Shown piece after piece: positions 1 to 12,500 of a DNA stretch of 64,000 nt. The notes beneath the pieces were generated by a model. The model did not search any database. It was not told the DNA's origin and saw only the letters and a list, made by a program, of their open reading frames with translations. Origin of the DNA: Blastobasis lacticolella (lineage: Eukaryota; Arthropoda; Insecta; Lepidoptera; Blastobasidae); assembly GCA_905147135.1 (NCBI GenBank), contig LR990051.1, positions 15,963,115 to 16,027,114 on the forward strand. The letters are read 5' to 3'. Numbering within the stretch: position 1 is the stretch's first letter; each line of letters starts with the position of its first letter. A program made the position numbers and the translations under genes.

Positions 1-293
1 TGAAAAGGAATTTCTTTGTGAGCATCAAAGAAACCTGATAGACCATCTGATCATGGTCTATTCTGGCGACTCAGTGTATAACCATAATCCAATCTGGTCA
101 GGTTCCCCTGTTAATAGGGCCATGGAAGTCAGACGGCAGTGGCTCAACAGTAATTACCTGATCTGCCAAATTCTGGATCATAGTCAAGGCGAAGAGCACA
201 ACCGGGATATTAAAGACAAGACGATTCATATTATAATGATGGTTTGTGATTGTAATGAGCTAATTCGAGAAGTGACAAGAAGAGGCTACTCAC
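1..293. other. slo intron downstream of the RCK2 start exon (incomplete)
   Basis: Intron sequence beginning with donor GTGAGTAGCC (minus strand, 293 downwards). About 70-240 is a headless fragment of the Leu/Ser-like tRNA-derived SINE found elsewhere in the window. The next slo exon is outside the window. Confidence 0.8.
70..240 (+). repeat. SINE family 1, 5'-truncated copy
   Basis: Matches the body and tail of the complete copies at 27222 and 35898: the AATCTGGTCAGGTTCCCCTG motif, AATTACCTGATCTGCCAAAT, then the AGCACAACCGGGA tail. The tRNA-like head is missing. Confidence 0.8.
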
Positions 294-518
294 ATTCAGA
301 ACAGAGATCTTTGGCAGATTCTGGAGCATCTTCCATTCCCGCCGAATGTAATCTACGCTGCCCACGATGACCACGTGTTTCAACTCGTGGTAGTGGAAGT
401 TGGACGCCCTCAGCGGCATCACGAGGTTCCTTAACCCTATCAGCGGGGAGTCAGGGTCCGCGAACAAACATACTACTACGTGGCCATTGAGCACCGTCAT
501 GGCCGCTTGGTTTCTGTC
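294..518 (-). CDS. slo: slo exon: start of RCK2
   Basis: A 75-codon exon in phase 0 at both ends. It begins [17 protein letters not shown] and ends [11 protein letters not shown]. It encodes the first beta strands of the second RCK domain, including the Rossmann-like [11 protein letters not shown] strand and the very conserved LVMPLRASN and HVVIVG segments. Acceptor is CCCCCAACAG, donor is GTGAGTAGCC. This is the last slo exon in the window. The calcium bowl and C-terminus must follow on lower-coordinate DNA outside it. Identity is secure; boundaries follow from clean splice sites and exact phase. Confidence 0.97.
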
Positions 519-3500
519 CTGTTGGGGGAATTGGAGCTTGAATCGGTCGTTCAATTAATTGGTGTATGAAAGATGGTAATGTAGTAGTAAGTTTACGATA
601 GAATTGTATAAACACGTAATAAAAAAGGGCTGTTCGGCAGGCGATTAAAAAAAAAAATTTTTTTTTTTTATATAGATGGCGTTGATTCAACAACGCAACA
701 CAAGCCGCGCAACGCCATGCCATCCACAAGGAGGCAAATAACTCTAACAAATTGTCTAAATATTAAGAGTTTTGGCATGGAAAATGGATAAAATATCGAC
801 CAAATTATTCAACTAGAAATTTAAAAGCGCACGATTCCAGTCTTACGTCAACAATTTTGGCAAAAACACGGAAGCACTGTTAGCTAATCGAATGAACTTA
901 CTAATATACAGTCCTCCAGATTCCTGGCGGGGCTCCAATGGAACATGCCAGTGGAGTCATATTTCATTTCAGTCTTTTCAAAGTCGAAGTCCTTCGACTG
1001 GTCGTCCGCCAGGCCCGCTGGCAGACTCACACCGTTGCTGTTCTGGTTACCACCGCTACTCCGGCTCGTTGGCCTGATAAAAATACAAGGACTTTTAGCC
1101 AATAGCTGAGGATGGCTCAAGAAGGGGTAACTGGCAGGCAGGTATTTTATATAGTTCTTTTTTTAAATTTTAACGGCTTTTTAAGGAACACTAATTTGAA
1201 ACTACATAAGTAACGGCTAACTGGAAATTTCGAGTTTCTATTTCATGTATCGAGTAAGGGTTTATGTTTACTAATTTACTTCTGTTAAGATTGAGTATCT
1301 ACTAAATAAATGTCTACCTACAAGATGTAAATTACAATTGTTTTGTGTAATGAACTGATTTTGTTTTTTATTTGGACCGTATTATGACGTAGGTGAGTAA
1401 TAGCTACATAAATTAATAAAAATTATAATATTACTTACATGTAAAACAATCACTGATTCGATCAGTTCATTAGACATAACCTTAGTGAAAAAATGATGTA
1501 TAGTAAGTGATATAAGTAGATAGAATTTAAACAATGCAATAATAAAAACTAGTCTACCGATGCACAATATATCGTGTGGAAGTGAAATGGACTTGAGGGC
1601 TGTGACAACCATGCTTCTACTACATGGCAAACGCTCGTGCGTGTGATAGAAACACATGACAATATAAAGAAGTCCCACTAAAATACTATAATCAATCAGT
1701 CAATCAATCAATCTATTTAGGATGGTCGTGCATAGATGCAATTTTTAAGTGTAATGTTCTGATTCTGGCAAAGTTTTTTAGTCGCAGTCAGCCAACAGTA
1801 TGTGGGGTACATTTTAGTACCATTTCGTAATAATATTTTCTTTTAACGTCTTGCTGTTTCTTTGATTTAATACAAAAAGGTATTGTGACATGGTTCTAGA
1901 ATGTATACCAACAATAATATTGCTGATAACTGCATCTAAAGTCTCGAAAACTGAATCACAATTCCCTCGATGTCTTGAACAACCTTGTCACAGTAGATGG
2001 AAACAAAATCACGTGTCATCACGTAATCAAGCTTTTAAGGGCAAACAATCTGCAATAGTTAGTCTTATTGTAACAAAGTTGTAGAAAGTGTACAAGTGGT
2101 ATGTTTCAGTTTCAGTGACTGTACAATACAAGAGCATAAGTGAAAGACCACCTTAAGAACCATATTCCTTTGCACTACTGTGCAGTTGTTACACGGTTTT
2201 TATAGCATTTATGAATTGAATTTTTATTTATTTAATAAAAAATACCCTGGGCACAAGGGACAGCTAAATCTCCCTTCTTTTAGCAAACCGATTTTGGCTA
2301 AAGAAGCACCAAATGCCGCGAACGTTGCTGTAGCGGCAAAGGAAAATTTTCTCAAAGTGGTAATACACTTACGCTCTTGAACTGTACGCAAAGATTTTTT
2401 AAAATTCATTGCATCTTCACACTCATAGGTACTGTGTCGAAAAACGTGAAGCAAGCACTACTTCTACTTATATTCCAAACGTATTTACGCGACGGATCGC
2501 GTACAAAACTACGGTATATAATAAAAAAAGATCTAGCAGAGAGATATATATAAATTTATTACATTAGTTTTTTGACTTCGTAGGCAAGATGATACGCCTG
2601 GTAATTGGTATCTTGGTCCGGTGGATTCCTGTAAACAGGGCCAAGAGGTCTGCTTTGCTTTCAGAAGTTTTTAGAGAAGAGAATAAATAACTAATAGGTA
2701 TAGTCGGTGCATTTAAAGTAGCAGCTGATCGTTGAGTGCGATGCGCTTTTGCTGAGACAGTCTAGGTCTCTGGGTTCGATATAAAACCCAAACTCCAGAT
2801 AGGGCTAAATATTTGACAATCAATATCTATTTTTGATGGACCAACTAAACCGAAACGAGTTTAGTATCTGGGTTATATAGACGACAAAATCACATCGCAA
2901 TCTAACTTCTTCATTGTCAGAATTATCGCAAACAGTTTAAAATAATTCTTAGATTTTATGTAGGTGTTTAAGTAAATGAGGCAAGAAACATTTCAGCTTT
3001 CAATATGGGGAATAGAGTTATCCGCGCTATAAGTTACGTCGTGTAAAGTGCAAGTGCACCGAACATAATGATAGATACGAAATAAGCAAGACTCTTAATG
3101 AAATCAGGTACGATGACTAAGTACATATCTAATGAAATAATAACGGAGAACATTAACAATATAAACATTTAGGAGTTCAGATTCAGTACTTAAGTTTAGG
3201 TCATTCGTTTAGGTTTCAAGCGTGGTTTTTAATTTGGCATTTACAGAACAAAAATAGGTACTATAGTGAAACAAGGGAACTGAAATAACATAATGCTCCG
3301 AAGTTATTGTAGCTTATAATATAGAATTATGAAGTTATTCAGTGTAAATTGAGCATGTTTCGTACGCAGTGCGCTGTCCAGTTTTTATTGTACTCCTGTA
3401 CTTAACTGTGTGATGTAGGTAAGTATTAACGTCTACCTAAATAACTATCCTACGCTGGTGCATATCCCTTTCATAAGAGAAGAAATTATAGCACTCTCTT

Positions 3501-6500
3501 TACTCTAAGTATAGGTAATCGCCATCCCTTACCCACGCTATCTGGGTAGAGTCGCCATAACTGGAAGTTTCGCAAAATAACTTGGAAAATAGTTATGGCT
3601 TCTATTTTTAAATAATTTGAGTTTGGATTTCCCAAATTTCAGCGGCTTTAGTTGCTGTCAAAATATATATTATTTTTTACGAGGAGAAATAGGATTTTTG
3701 ATACAAAATTACAATAAATCTTACGTCAACCAGTTCCGACAAACATCACAATGGAACCACGTTCCGACCTTTTACTCTTTATAGTTATATCAATAGCAAA
3801 TCGTCTAGGCTACAAAATAATTACGTAACTTTACGATGGGTCTTCTCGTCTACAGAGTCCCAATTATGTATAGACTAGAGGACCCAGCCCGACTTCATTC
3901 GCGTACAGCTACTTTACCCCTACCTACCCTTTTTTCTTGCTTATAAACCGTCCTCTTAAAATACTCTATCTATTATTGAAAACCGCGTTAAAATCCGTTA
4001 CGTAGTTCAAAAGTTCTAAGCGCATATAGATACGTAGAGACAGACGGCGGCAAGCGAATTCGTTTTATACTGTGTATTGTATAGATATACACAGATAGTG
4101 CTCAACATAATCTCGCCCAGACAGAATTTTCAAGAAATTTACTTCCAAAAAGGTCATAACTGAGAACCGTTATCGAAATGTTACATTACAATACAGTACG
4201 ATGCTCATTTAATGCTCCAACTATCTGACCAACTTACGTGTCAGGCGGCGCTCGGTTGACATTCGGCTTAACCTTGTTCACTTGCCGGGTGGTGGTGGTG
4301 TTCATGAGCTGGTTGGCCATTGGAGACATCAGTGTCGCTGGTGCCGCGCTGCGGTGGTTCCGATTTATCACTGTGGAGAGGTGGCGGGGTCAGACACGGG
4401 AATGCCTTAAAAATTAGCTAGTTAATCTTTTTTTATGCAAATCATATAAATATTTTAGTTTCAAAACATCACAACACACCTAAAAACAAGTAAGTAGTAC
4501 AAAAACTAAAAATCCCGACGACTATTTAAAAACTGAAAAGCAAAGTAAGTTATATATTTTTGAAGTCGCCTTTTGAAGACCTTTATTTTGATACCCCACT
4601 CAAACCCCGTTTTAGAAAAGAAATATTTTCGAAAGTCACAATAGGTATGCCGCCTAAAATCTTTGAACAAGCTACGATCCTGACATGCATATTTGGCATC
4701 TACACATCCATACATCTTCGCATACAATTATTTTAATTAGCTGGAAGTAGTTACACCAAAATCCTTCCCATAAAAGGCACAACAACAACACATAATCTCT
4801 TACCTAAAGCAACATATTGCTTTAATGGCTTTGTATACGGAAGTAGGTGCGCCAATGGCGGTTTGGATGCGAGCACACGTAGCGTCGCTAGCCAAATATT
4901 CGGCTGACGGTATGGACGAAAGCCAAATGGTATTGTACGGTCAACTACAGAATATATATTTTAAGGGCCTCTCGGGGTATCCCGTTTGAATTGGAAGCCT
5001 CACTGGGGAAGTACCTTACAGAATACCGCATACAAATAATAGGTACTATTTTCTCTAACAAATTTAAGGTACAGTCCAATATTCACGCCTACTGAGTCTT
5101 AAACGACACACCTACAAAAATTGCGTCAAATGGTTCGATAAGTCTTATTGTAGATTTTCCCACAGTGTCTTTTATGGCACGGCGTTTTTCACTCTTTTTT
5201 TTAAATTTTGATCGTCTACAAAAATATATACTTTTGAACTGGTACAAAATGCCGTGCCATAAAAATATAAAATACAGTAAAAAAATCTACAATTAGTAAA
5301 TTTATTAATTATTAAAATATTTGACGCAGTTCAGGTGTGTCGTTTACGACACTGTAAACCTACAAAGCGTAGCCACGCAAAGAGCCTTCGTAATAATAAG
5401 TTACTTCAATTCTTTTTCCCGGTTACATAGAAATTTATTATTTTTAAAGGTACTCACAACTTATGTCTTCACCTCTCTCCCTTGCAATTTCACCTGAAAA
5501 GCAATTATAATGTTTTTGTAAAAATATGACGAGGTTCTGAGTTATAAAAAAAGAATGATGATAGGGAGGGCTTTGCAAATAATACTGATCGAAATTGCTT
5601 TTTTTTTGAAATTTAAAAAAAGTGTCAGGTTTCAAAGTAGGTATTTCAAATGAATAGGCATTTCAGGCCTCAAAAAGATATTTGACTACTATTTACATAA
5701 ATGACTTTACAAGGTTTGTGGGCCAGTTAATCGGTTAGTATATGTTCGTGAAAATACAAAAGTCCAATCTACTACAGAAGCGTATAAACAGCATTCAAAT
5801 CAAGGGCACAAAGTGTCGGGCAATGCGGAGACGATGGCATGAGGGCGCTGGGCGGGGCGCTTTCCGCGTAAGAGTTTACCAAGAAGCACAGCTCGATGAT
5901 TTGCTCAACTTCATTTATCACTTAAGTTTAGTTAGGTAACCAAAAACGTGATGCAAACAAACAAAAATTACGATGGTGATTGCTTCGTACACTAAAACAA
6001 ATTTAGTATCTCGATTTAGATTTGTTTGTTAAAATTTAGGCTCGCTAGATTCGCTGAAGCGACAGTGCCTGGTGGTCTACGATCAGCCGGGGGCATGCCT
6101 CGAAGCTGACGCCGTGGCGATCCGGCGGAACGGCGTCCTGGCTTCAGTGCTCGCTATGAGAATGCGTGATAAGCAACTAAGTGCAGGGTACCTTCCGGCG
6201 ACCTACGGACGAAGCACATTGCTGGATCGATGGAGAAGTGTGGGTCGATGATTAAAAAACGGATTACGAGTAAATCATAATGAAAAACTCTCGGCGCCGA
6301 GCCTGAGATGTACCTCGAACATGGACCTTCTTGGGCAACTCTGGCGGCGTGAAGGTGGGGGGAGGATGGTGGTCATCTGCAAAACATCAGCACAGTTCGC
6401 ATTCCGTACACCAGGAGGGCGTCGGCTTCGTCCGGCCAGCTGCGTGTGCGCAAGCACCCCACACCGAGCGCAGGCGAAGCCGAGCCGACAATCCGATACT

Positions 6501-9500
6501 CAATGACATATAACAAACAATCTTAATAATCAAAATTGATCAATTAATCACCACATCCACATGCAAACATACAACTAAAGCTACTCTAATAAAAAACACA
6601 CACACCAAAAGAAAACTAACTAATAGACAAGCTCTGTGTTCAAACTATTCTATTAGTAATGGTTTTATTTATACTGATTTAAATGAATTTAATATTAAGA
6701 CCCTAGTTTGTAATGATTTTACAACTAATGCACAGGGAGATGATACAATGATAAAAGGTAGTGAGATATCAGGAGATGGCACCGAGCGTACTAACGTTAT
6801 GCTATAGCGAAAGAAATTGGTATTGGCAAGGAAATAACTGTAGCAGTCTTGGCAGTAGTACCAGAGCGCGGCTGGGCGGCTCCCGCGGCTACCGGGCGGG
6901 CCATCTAATCAAATTAAACGATCCCTATGCAGGGTTAATTAAAAATCAATATTCAATTTGGAAAGCATAATAAAATTACACGTAACTCCAATGAACACTA
7001 TCACAACATCAATATTTGGGTCTATTTCGATGCATACTTAAATCAGGGATCAAAAATATTCCTAGAAAATTTAACTTCATGTAATATATTATAAACAACA
7101 ACACCAAAAACAAATAAATTACATCACAAATTGTCTCCCAATGTTAATAATTTTCGCTAATAGAGAGGCAAACAACTAACTGCTGAATAAATGCACATAT
7201 AGTAACGTATATAGGACAAGACAATGATAACAGGACACGATATGGCTATATCTTCGCGCTGGGTGGCTCCACCCACCGGTCATGTCGCTTATAAAACATC
7301 ACATCGACATTGAGTACATTGAAGTTATACACACTGAGGTTACGTACTTGCCCTGCCAACCATCTGGACGGCTCGTACGCCCTTCCTGAATGTGGCCACT
7401 GAACCGAGAAACAAAAGTTTTAAAGCTCGCTGCTATTACAACAACTACTTTAGTCAACCGTTTTAGTCGTGGTCGTTAAAGAAGGAGTATCGCAAATTAT
7501 AATAATTTATGCAGACAGAGATGCAAAGCTGAAGAGAGCTTCTCTCGTTGAATTGAAGGTAGGAAAGAATTGGTGGCCAATGCGGTTGGTGTCGCTAAGG
7601 AAGGCCAGACGGTCTGCCGCGGCGGGGGTCGCGCTGGCAGAGAGTCTAGGCTTGCATTCAACAAATACAAAAACTTTATAAATTGCATTATCCTAAAATT
7701 TTGTTCCGCAATCAACGTGAGCTGTGTTCGATTCATCCTACCCAGTAGAGGAGTAAGCGATATAGTTATTTTGCTCTGTGACTCTTACTGCGCTAGAATA
7801 GCTGCGTGTATCGTTTAAAGTGACAGTAGCGTAGGTATAGTACTCTAGCTCAGTCGTCATGTTGTATCGAGCAATGGTTAGTTGATGCAAACAAACTAAA
7901 CGTGTGGTGAGGTACGGTATTATATGGAATTGTTTCCTTCCGTACCCTCGAGGCAACCTCGATACGTATTAAGATTTTGTTTCACCATCCCGGACTGCAT
8001 CATCATCATTCCGACATCTGGAAAAATCCAAAAACTGACACATACGAAGGTACGCTCCCACGTGTTTGGTGAATTAGGTAGGAATTACTTTGTTACTGGA
8101 TGTCGGCAGCATCGAATTCAATGTTCAGAATGCAAGAACTACGATTGCGCAGCTTATTACGAATTAGATGTTCCATTGAATTCGATCCGGCCAGTTGTGT
8201 GATGATATAATGGATCGCAACTGTTTTAATTTCTCTTGGCTTGGCGTTAGTCACTGTCGTTAGCACAGACAAGCCGGAACTGTCTTCTAAAGTCTTTAAA
8301 TTTTATTTCCAAAGCTCACTCTCGACAAATACTTTAGCACTTGTGATTCTCTTCACTCCGATGTTTCTGAGACATGCTTTCGTGGCTTTACATATATTGG
8401 CTAGGTGTTTCGGGGTAATGACGGTGCAGTTTGCTGTATACAATAGTAAATGCTACTCTGATGACATGCAATACTGTCTGTGCTGGGCCTTGAAGTGCAT
8501 CATACCAATAACGTGGTTCTCTGTAACATTTGCACCGATCAAGTAATTTGGAGGCTGTGATCATTACATTGTGTTTCTAAGCGCTGATTCAGAATTTGTG
8601 ATTCATGTTTGGTCAACATTGTATGATGCACTAAGTGCTCTGAGTATTTTACAAATCAGAACAGAGCGAGACTCTCAAAAGGCATAGAATAAAATGGTGA
8701 AGTGTCAAGAGTGCTTCGTATCGTGGCGGATCCATTGGCGAGCGAGCGGACATACACAATGATCGCTAATATAGGGTGTGAGCGAGCACGGGCCAAGAGA
8801 TGCCTTGCAGCCGATCCAGTCAGTGAGGTACGGACGCAACACCACTAAAGCAACTCAAAATTATATAGACACGAAAATAATATCGGAAAACGTCAATTGT
8901 GAGGTTAGGTGTGGTGCAAGTTACCTAGGTCGGCTCCAACCTTCCGCTGCGCGGTCACTAAAAGTTTAGCCGAACAATATTCCATTAATGTCTCGCAGAT
9001 ACAAAATAACAAGAAATACAGTGTGAGGTACAATGTTAGCGTGTTCGGACACCGCAAGTGTAGTATACAGTTCGGTTTGTGACAATACTGAATTAGAGGA
9101 GTGTGTTCATTTGGTGACCACGTTGTAGGATACGACTCGTGAATTTAGAAGAGAATTAATTTCCCAGAAAGAATGTCACAGAATCCTCTGTTTGCTATTA
9201 ATTAGAAAGGTACAAGTTAGATTATTAACGTCTTAACAACCGTAAAGTTATTGACGATTGAATCAATACCTCGTATAAGAAATATTTCAGTTGGTAATAA
9301 GAAGCAATACAATGATCTTACAGTTTTTGCATTTGCACTTTTTGATGAGGGTTTCGTCCTTGATGTCCTCGTGGCAGGCCTTGCAGTAATACCATGCTCT
9401 GAAAACATAATTGAAGCGAATGACGTAAGGTATGACAAAAAAATGTACCATAATTGTACAGTTGAAGTCGTCAATTAGAAATTATGGTATTGCAGTTGTT

Positions 9501-12500
9501 TGCAGTTATTCCGTTGCAAATGCGGAAAGGCGAAGGTCTGCAGGCAAATATGCCAAGGCTTAAGGAACATTACCCACGGATTGTAACGTTTGTAGGGTAA
9601 GAGAATGAACTAAATTCTAAATAATCTAGACACTTTACCTCTTGACTTCGTCGGCGGACTGTGCAATGAAGAACCCTTGGGTGTTGGCGTGGATTTTGGC
9701 GTTTCTCGGGTTGATGGAGATTTTGCTGTCGGCACCTTCTTCTCCCTTGATCTCGATGGCCAGAAGTAGCAGTTTCAGCTTGGTGAAGCACAATCTGACG
9801 GAAAGCGGGTGATGCTGTACGACGGCAAATGGCTCATGGGCAATTGAACTAACTGTTTCATGAAGCTACAATGTTGTATTACGAAATTGCATATGAACCG
9901 AGTCTGGTTAAGAAACAAGGCCTTTCACGAGATGTCGATCGGCTCTCGAGACTAAGAAATAGAGATCGAGTGTACCTACAAAAGAGTAACAAGTATCAAT
10001 CTAGAAATACATTATTGAAGCTTTAAAAAACAGTGACATGGAGTAATTAGTATAGGTATCAGCAAGATATGGAACATCTAAATCACAATATATTCATGTT
10101 AGCGCTCGGGGAAAAGCGGAGGATAAGTTTCTTTGTTGATAAAAGTTACATAATATAAGTACAAGGTTTTAGAAAATGATTAAATAAAGTATCAAATTAG
10201 AACAAAATCTACTAAAAAATTTACTACAAAAGTTCTTCTGGCATGCTTTTCTTAACTAAAGTCATGCCGTAATCATAAAAGTTCATTACAATATCTAAAA
10301 ATATGCTTTTTTCGGATATGATTATAATCAAGCTAAGTGCGAAAAGACCTATTAAATTTTTCATGCAAAATGAATAAGTCAATAGATAAAATCTATTAAC
10401 CCTTTCCACGCCACGGATTTTTATGATTTTTACGCCACGGCCCAAAAATATCTTGTTTAGGTAGTGTTGTGAACATAATACATATCGATATATTAGATAA
10501 TAAACTCAGTGTTAATGTTCGTGTGTGCAATTAAAATAATGGTTGATTATAACTTATTTTCTTGTCTGATATATCAGTTTTTGGCGTCATGGGCACGGAA
10601 ATCAGATGACTTTGGCGTTGAAAAGGTTAATTGTAATAACCGCAACACAGGTATTTAACGTTTTAATAAATTAATTACTTGTACAAGGTTAACAAGCAAG
10701 GTCTTTTCGCATTTCATACAAACAATTAAAATTTGTATTAATGTAGGTATGTGTGGTGTGTAGTGTAACGGGTAACAATGACATCGAATCACGGAAGCGA
10801 GTATATTATGCCAAAATATCTACAGCATTTAGTGCAAGGGAGTTTTATACAGCGTAAGTGTTATTCACAGAAGAGAGACCAACAAGACAATGTGCTTTTC
10901 ATTAGTTATTTCAGTCAGTAAAGTTGAACCCATGGTAAGTAGGTATAAGTATGCTTATAATGCATGTTTGAGCGTAGAATGAATACCTACTTTTGATGAG
11001 TTCCAGGTGAAAATACTCGTTATATAAAGAGTATCTGAATTTAACAGAAAGCTACGTTTTCTTTCAAAATGTATTTAAGTAGATACTTTATCCATGTGGA
11101 ATCCTACTGCACTGAAATGTATTGGCTCAATCATTATGGATATTCTCATAAGCTATGTTAGTTACATAATGAAAAAAAAAACAGACACAGATGAAAATCA
11201 TGTAACCCGAATGAAGATAAGATGTAAATTACAAAAAAATCTATTACATACCACTAAATTCTAACATCATTTACCCATTCAACATGCACAATCTAGTCTG
11301 AAAACCAGAAAATCGTTAGTTCAACCTCAACCTACGACAGTGATCTAATTGGGGGTAGAGCAAATTCAGTGCACACTCAGTTAGCTAGGTTAGCAGTTTG
11401 CACACAGTATCTACGGTGCGGTGTAGCCTTACTCGCTCGCTTGCGCGAAGCTCATCCCCGTGAAGGAGGTCGACAAAGTCTCCGTGTACATCTCGCAGCC
11501 AGTACCCTGCAGGTAATCGTTCTGCCAAGCTTGTGTGTCGGGGGACTGCAATCAATCAATGGGAGACGCTCAAACCCGTGCCTTGTTAGTCACAGCCCGC
11601 CCAGCGACGATGACACGACGCATTAGTCATCTACACTATCCCGGCGTTACCAGTTCACAGTCATTCAGTGCAGTACCTATAGAACACATGGACTTTGAAC
11701 ATCGAAACTCAAACCACTTGAAGCCGACAAACAAAACGTACATCGAATGTTAAATGAGGGGAAGAAGCGTTGCGATTATTCGTAATAATCTGTTAGTAGT
11801 GGTGGTAATCACTCGGACATGGTATGTAAAGTATAGGGGTTGTGTGTGACGTTGTCTCGAGTCACGGCTGGCAAGTGCGCGCACTTACTCTGCCGCCAGT
11901 GAGAACGGGATCCCGACAAACGTTGGGCTTAGAGTCTCGGTGTACATCTCCATGCCGGTGCCGCGCATGTAGTCATTAGTCCATATAGCCATTTCTTGGG
12001 ACTGTGGAAATGTCGCATTTATTGTTAAAAAGGGCGCCTTTTCTAAGCGTGGCGGGGTATCTGCCTTTACTCCCGCACGGTGGCGCTACTTGAGGGGATA
12101 ATTGCACAACTTTACAGATACGTAATGTGGTATTTCTCGTAAGAGGGAGTTACGAAAGAGACCACATACGTTCTTTTATTCGTAGAATAGCTCACTAGAA
12201 ATTGACAAGGTATAACTTTTACTATATTTACAGAATTTAGTACCTATATATTAAATGTTTGCCAATATTACAGACGCTGATGGCGGCGCTGTTGTTGACA
12301 ACAAAATTAAATTTCTAAATTGCCAGTTCTGTTACCGTCTCAGATAGGTTTATGGCATTGTACTACAACATAACCACAATACTTTCTGCAAAGGACTCTA
12401 AAACGCCTTGCTTTGAACGTTCCCAGATAACATTTCTCACACACCCGGATGTTGAGATCGTAATCAAAGTACCAGTAGGCTATAAAAAGAAGCTATAGAG

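Noticed and set aside
7924..8546. Two consecutive plus-strand frames of 92 and 101 codons
   Set aside because: No recognisable domain, no splice link between them, and they lie inside a slo intron on the opposite strand with ordinary composition.
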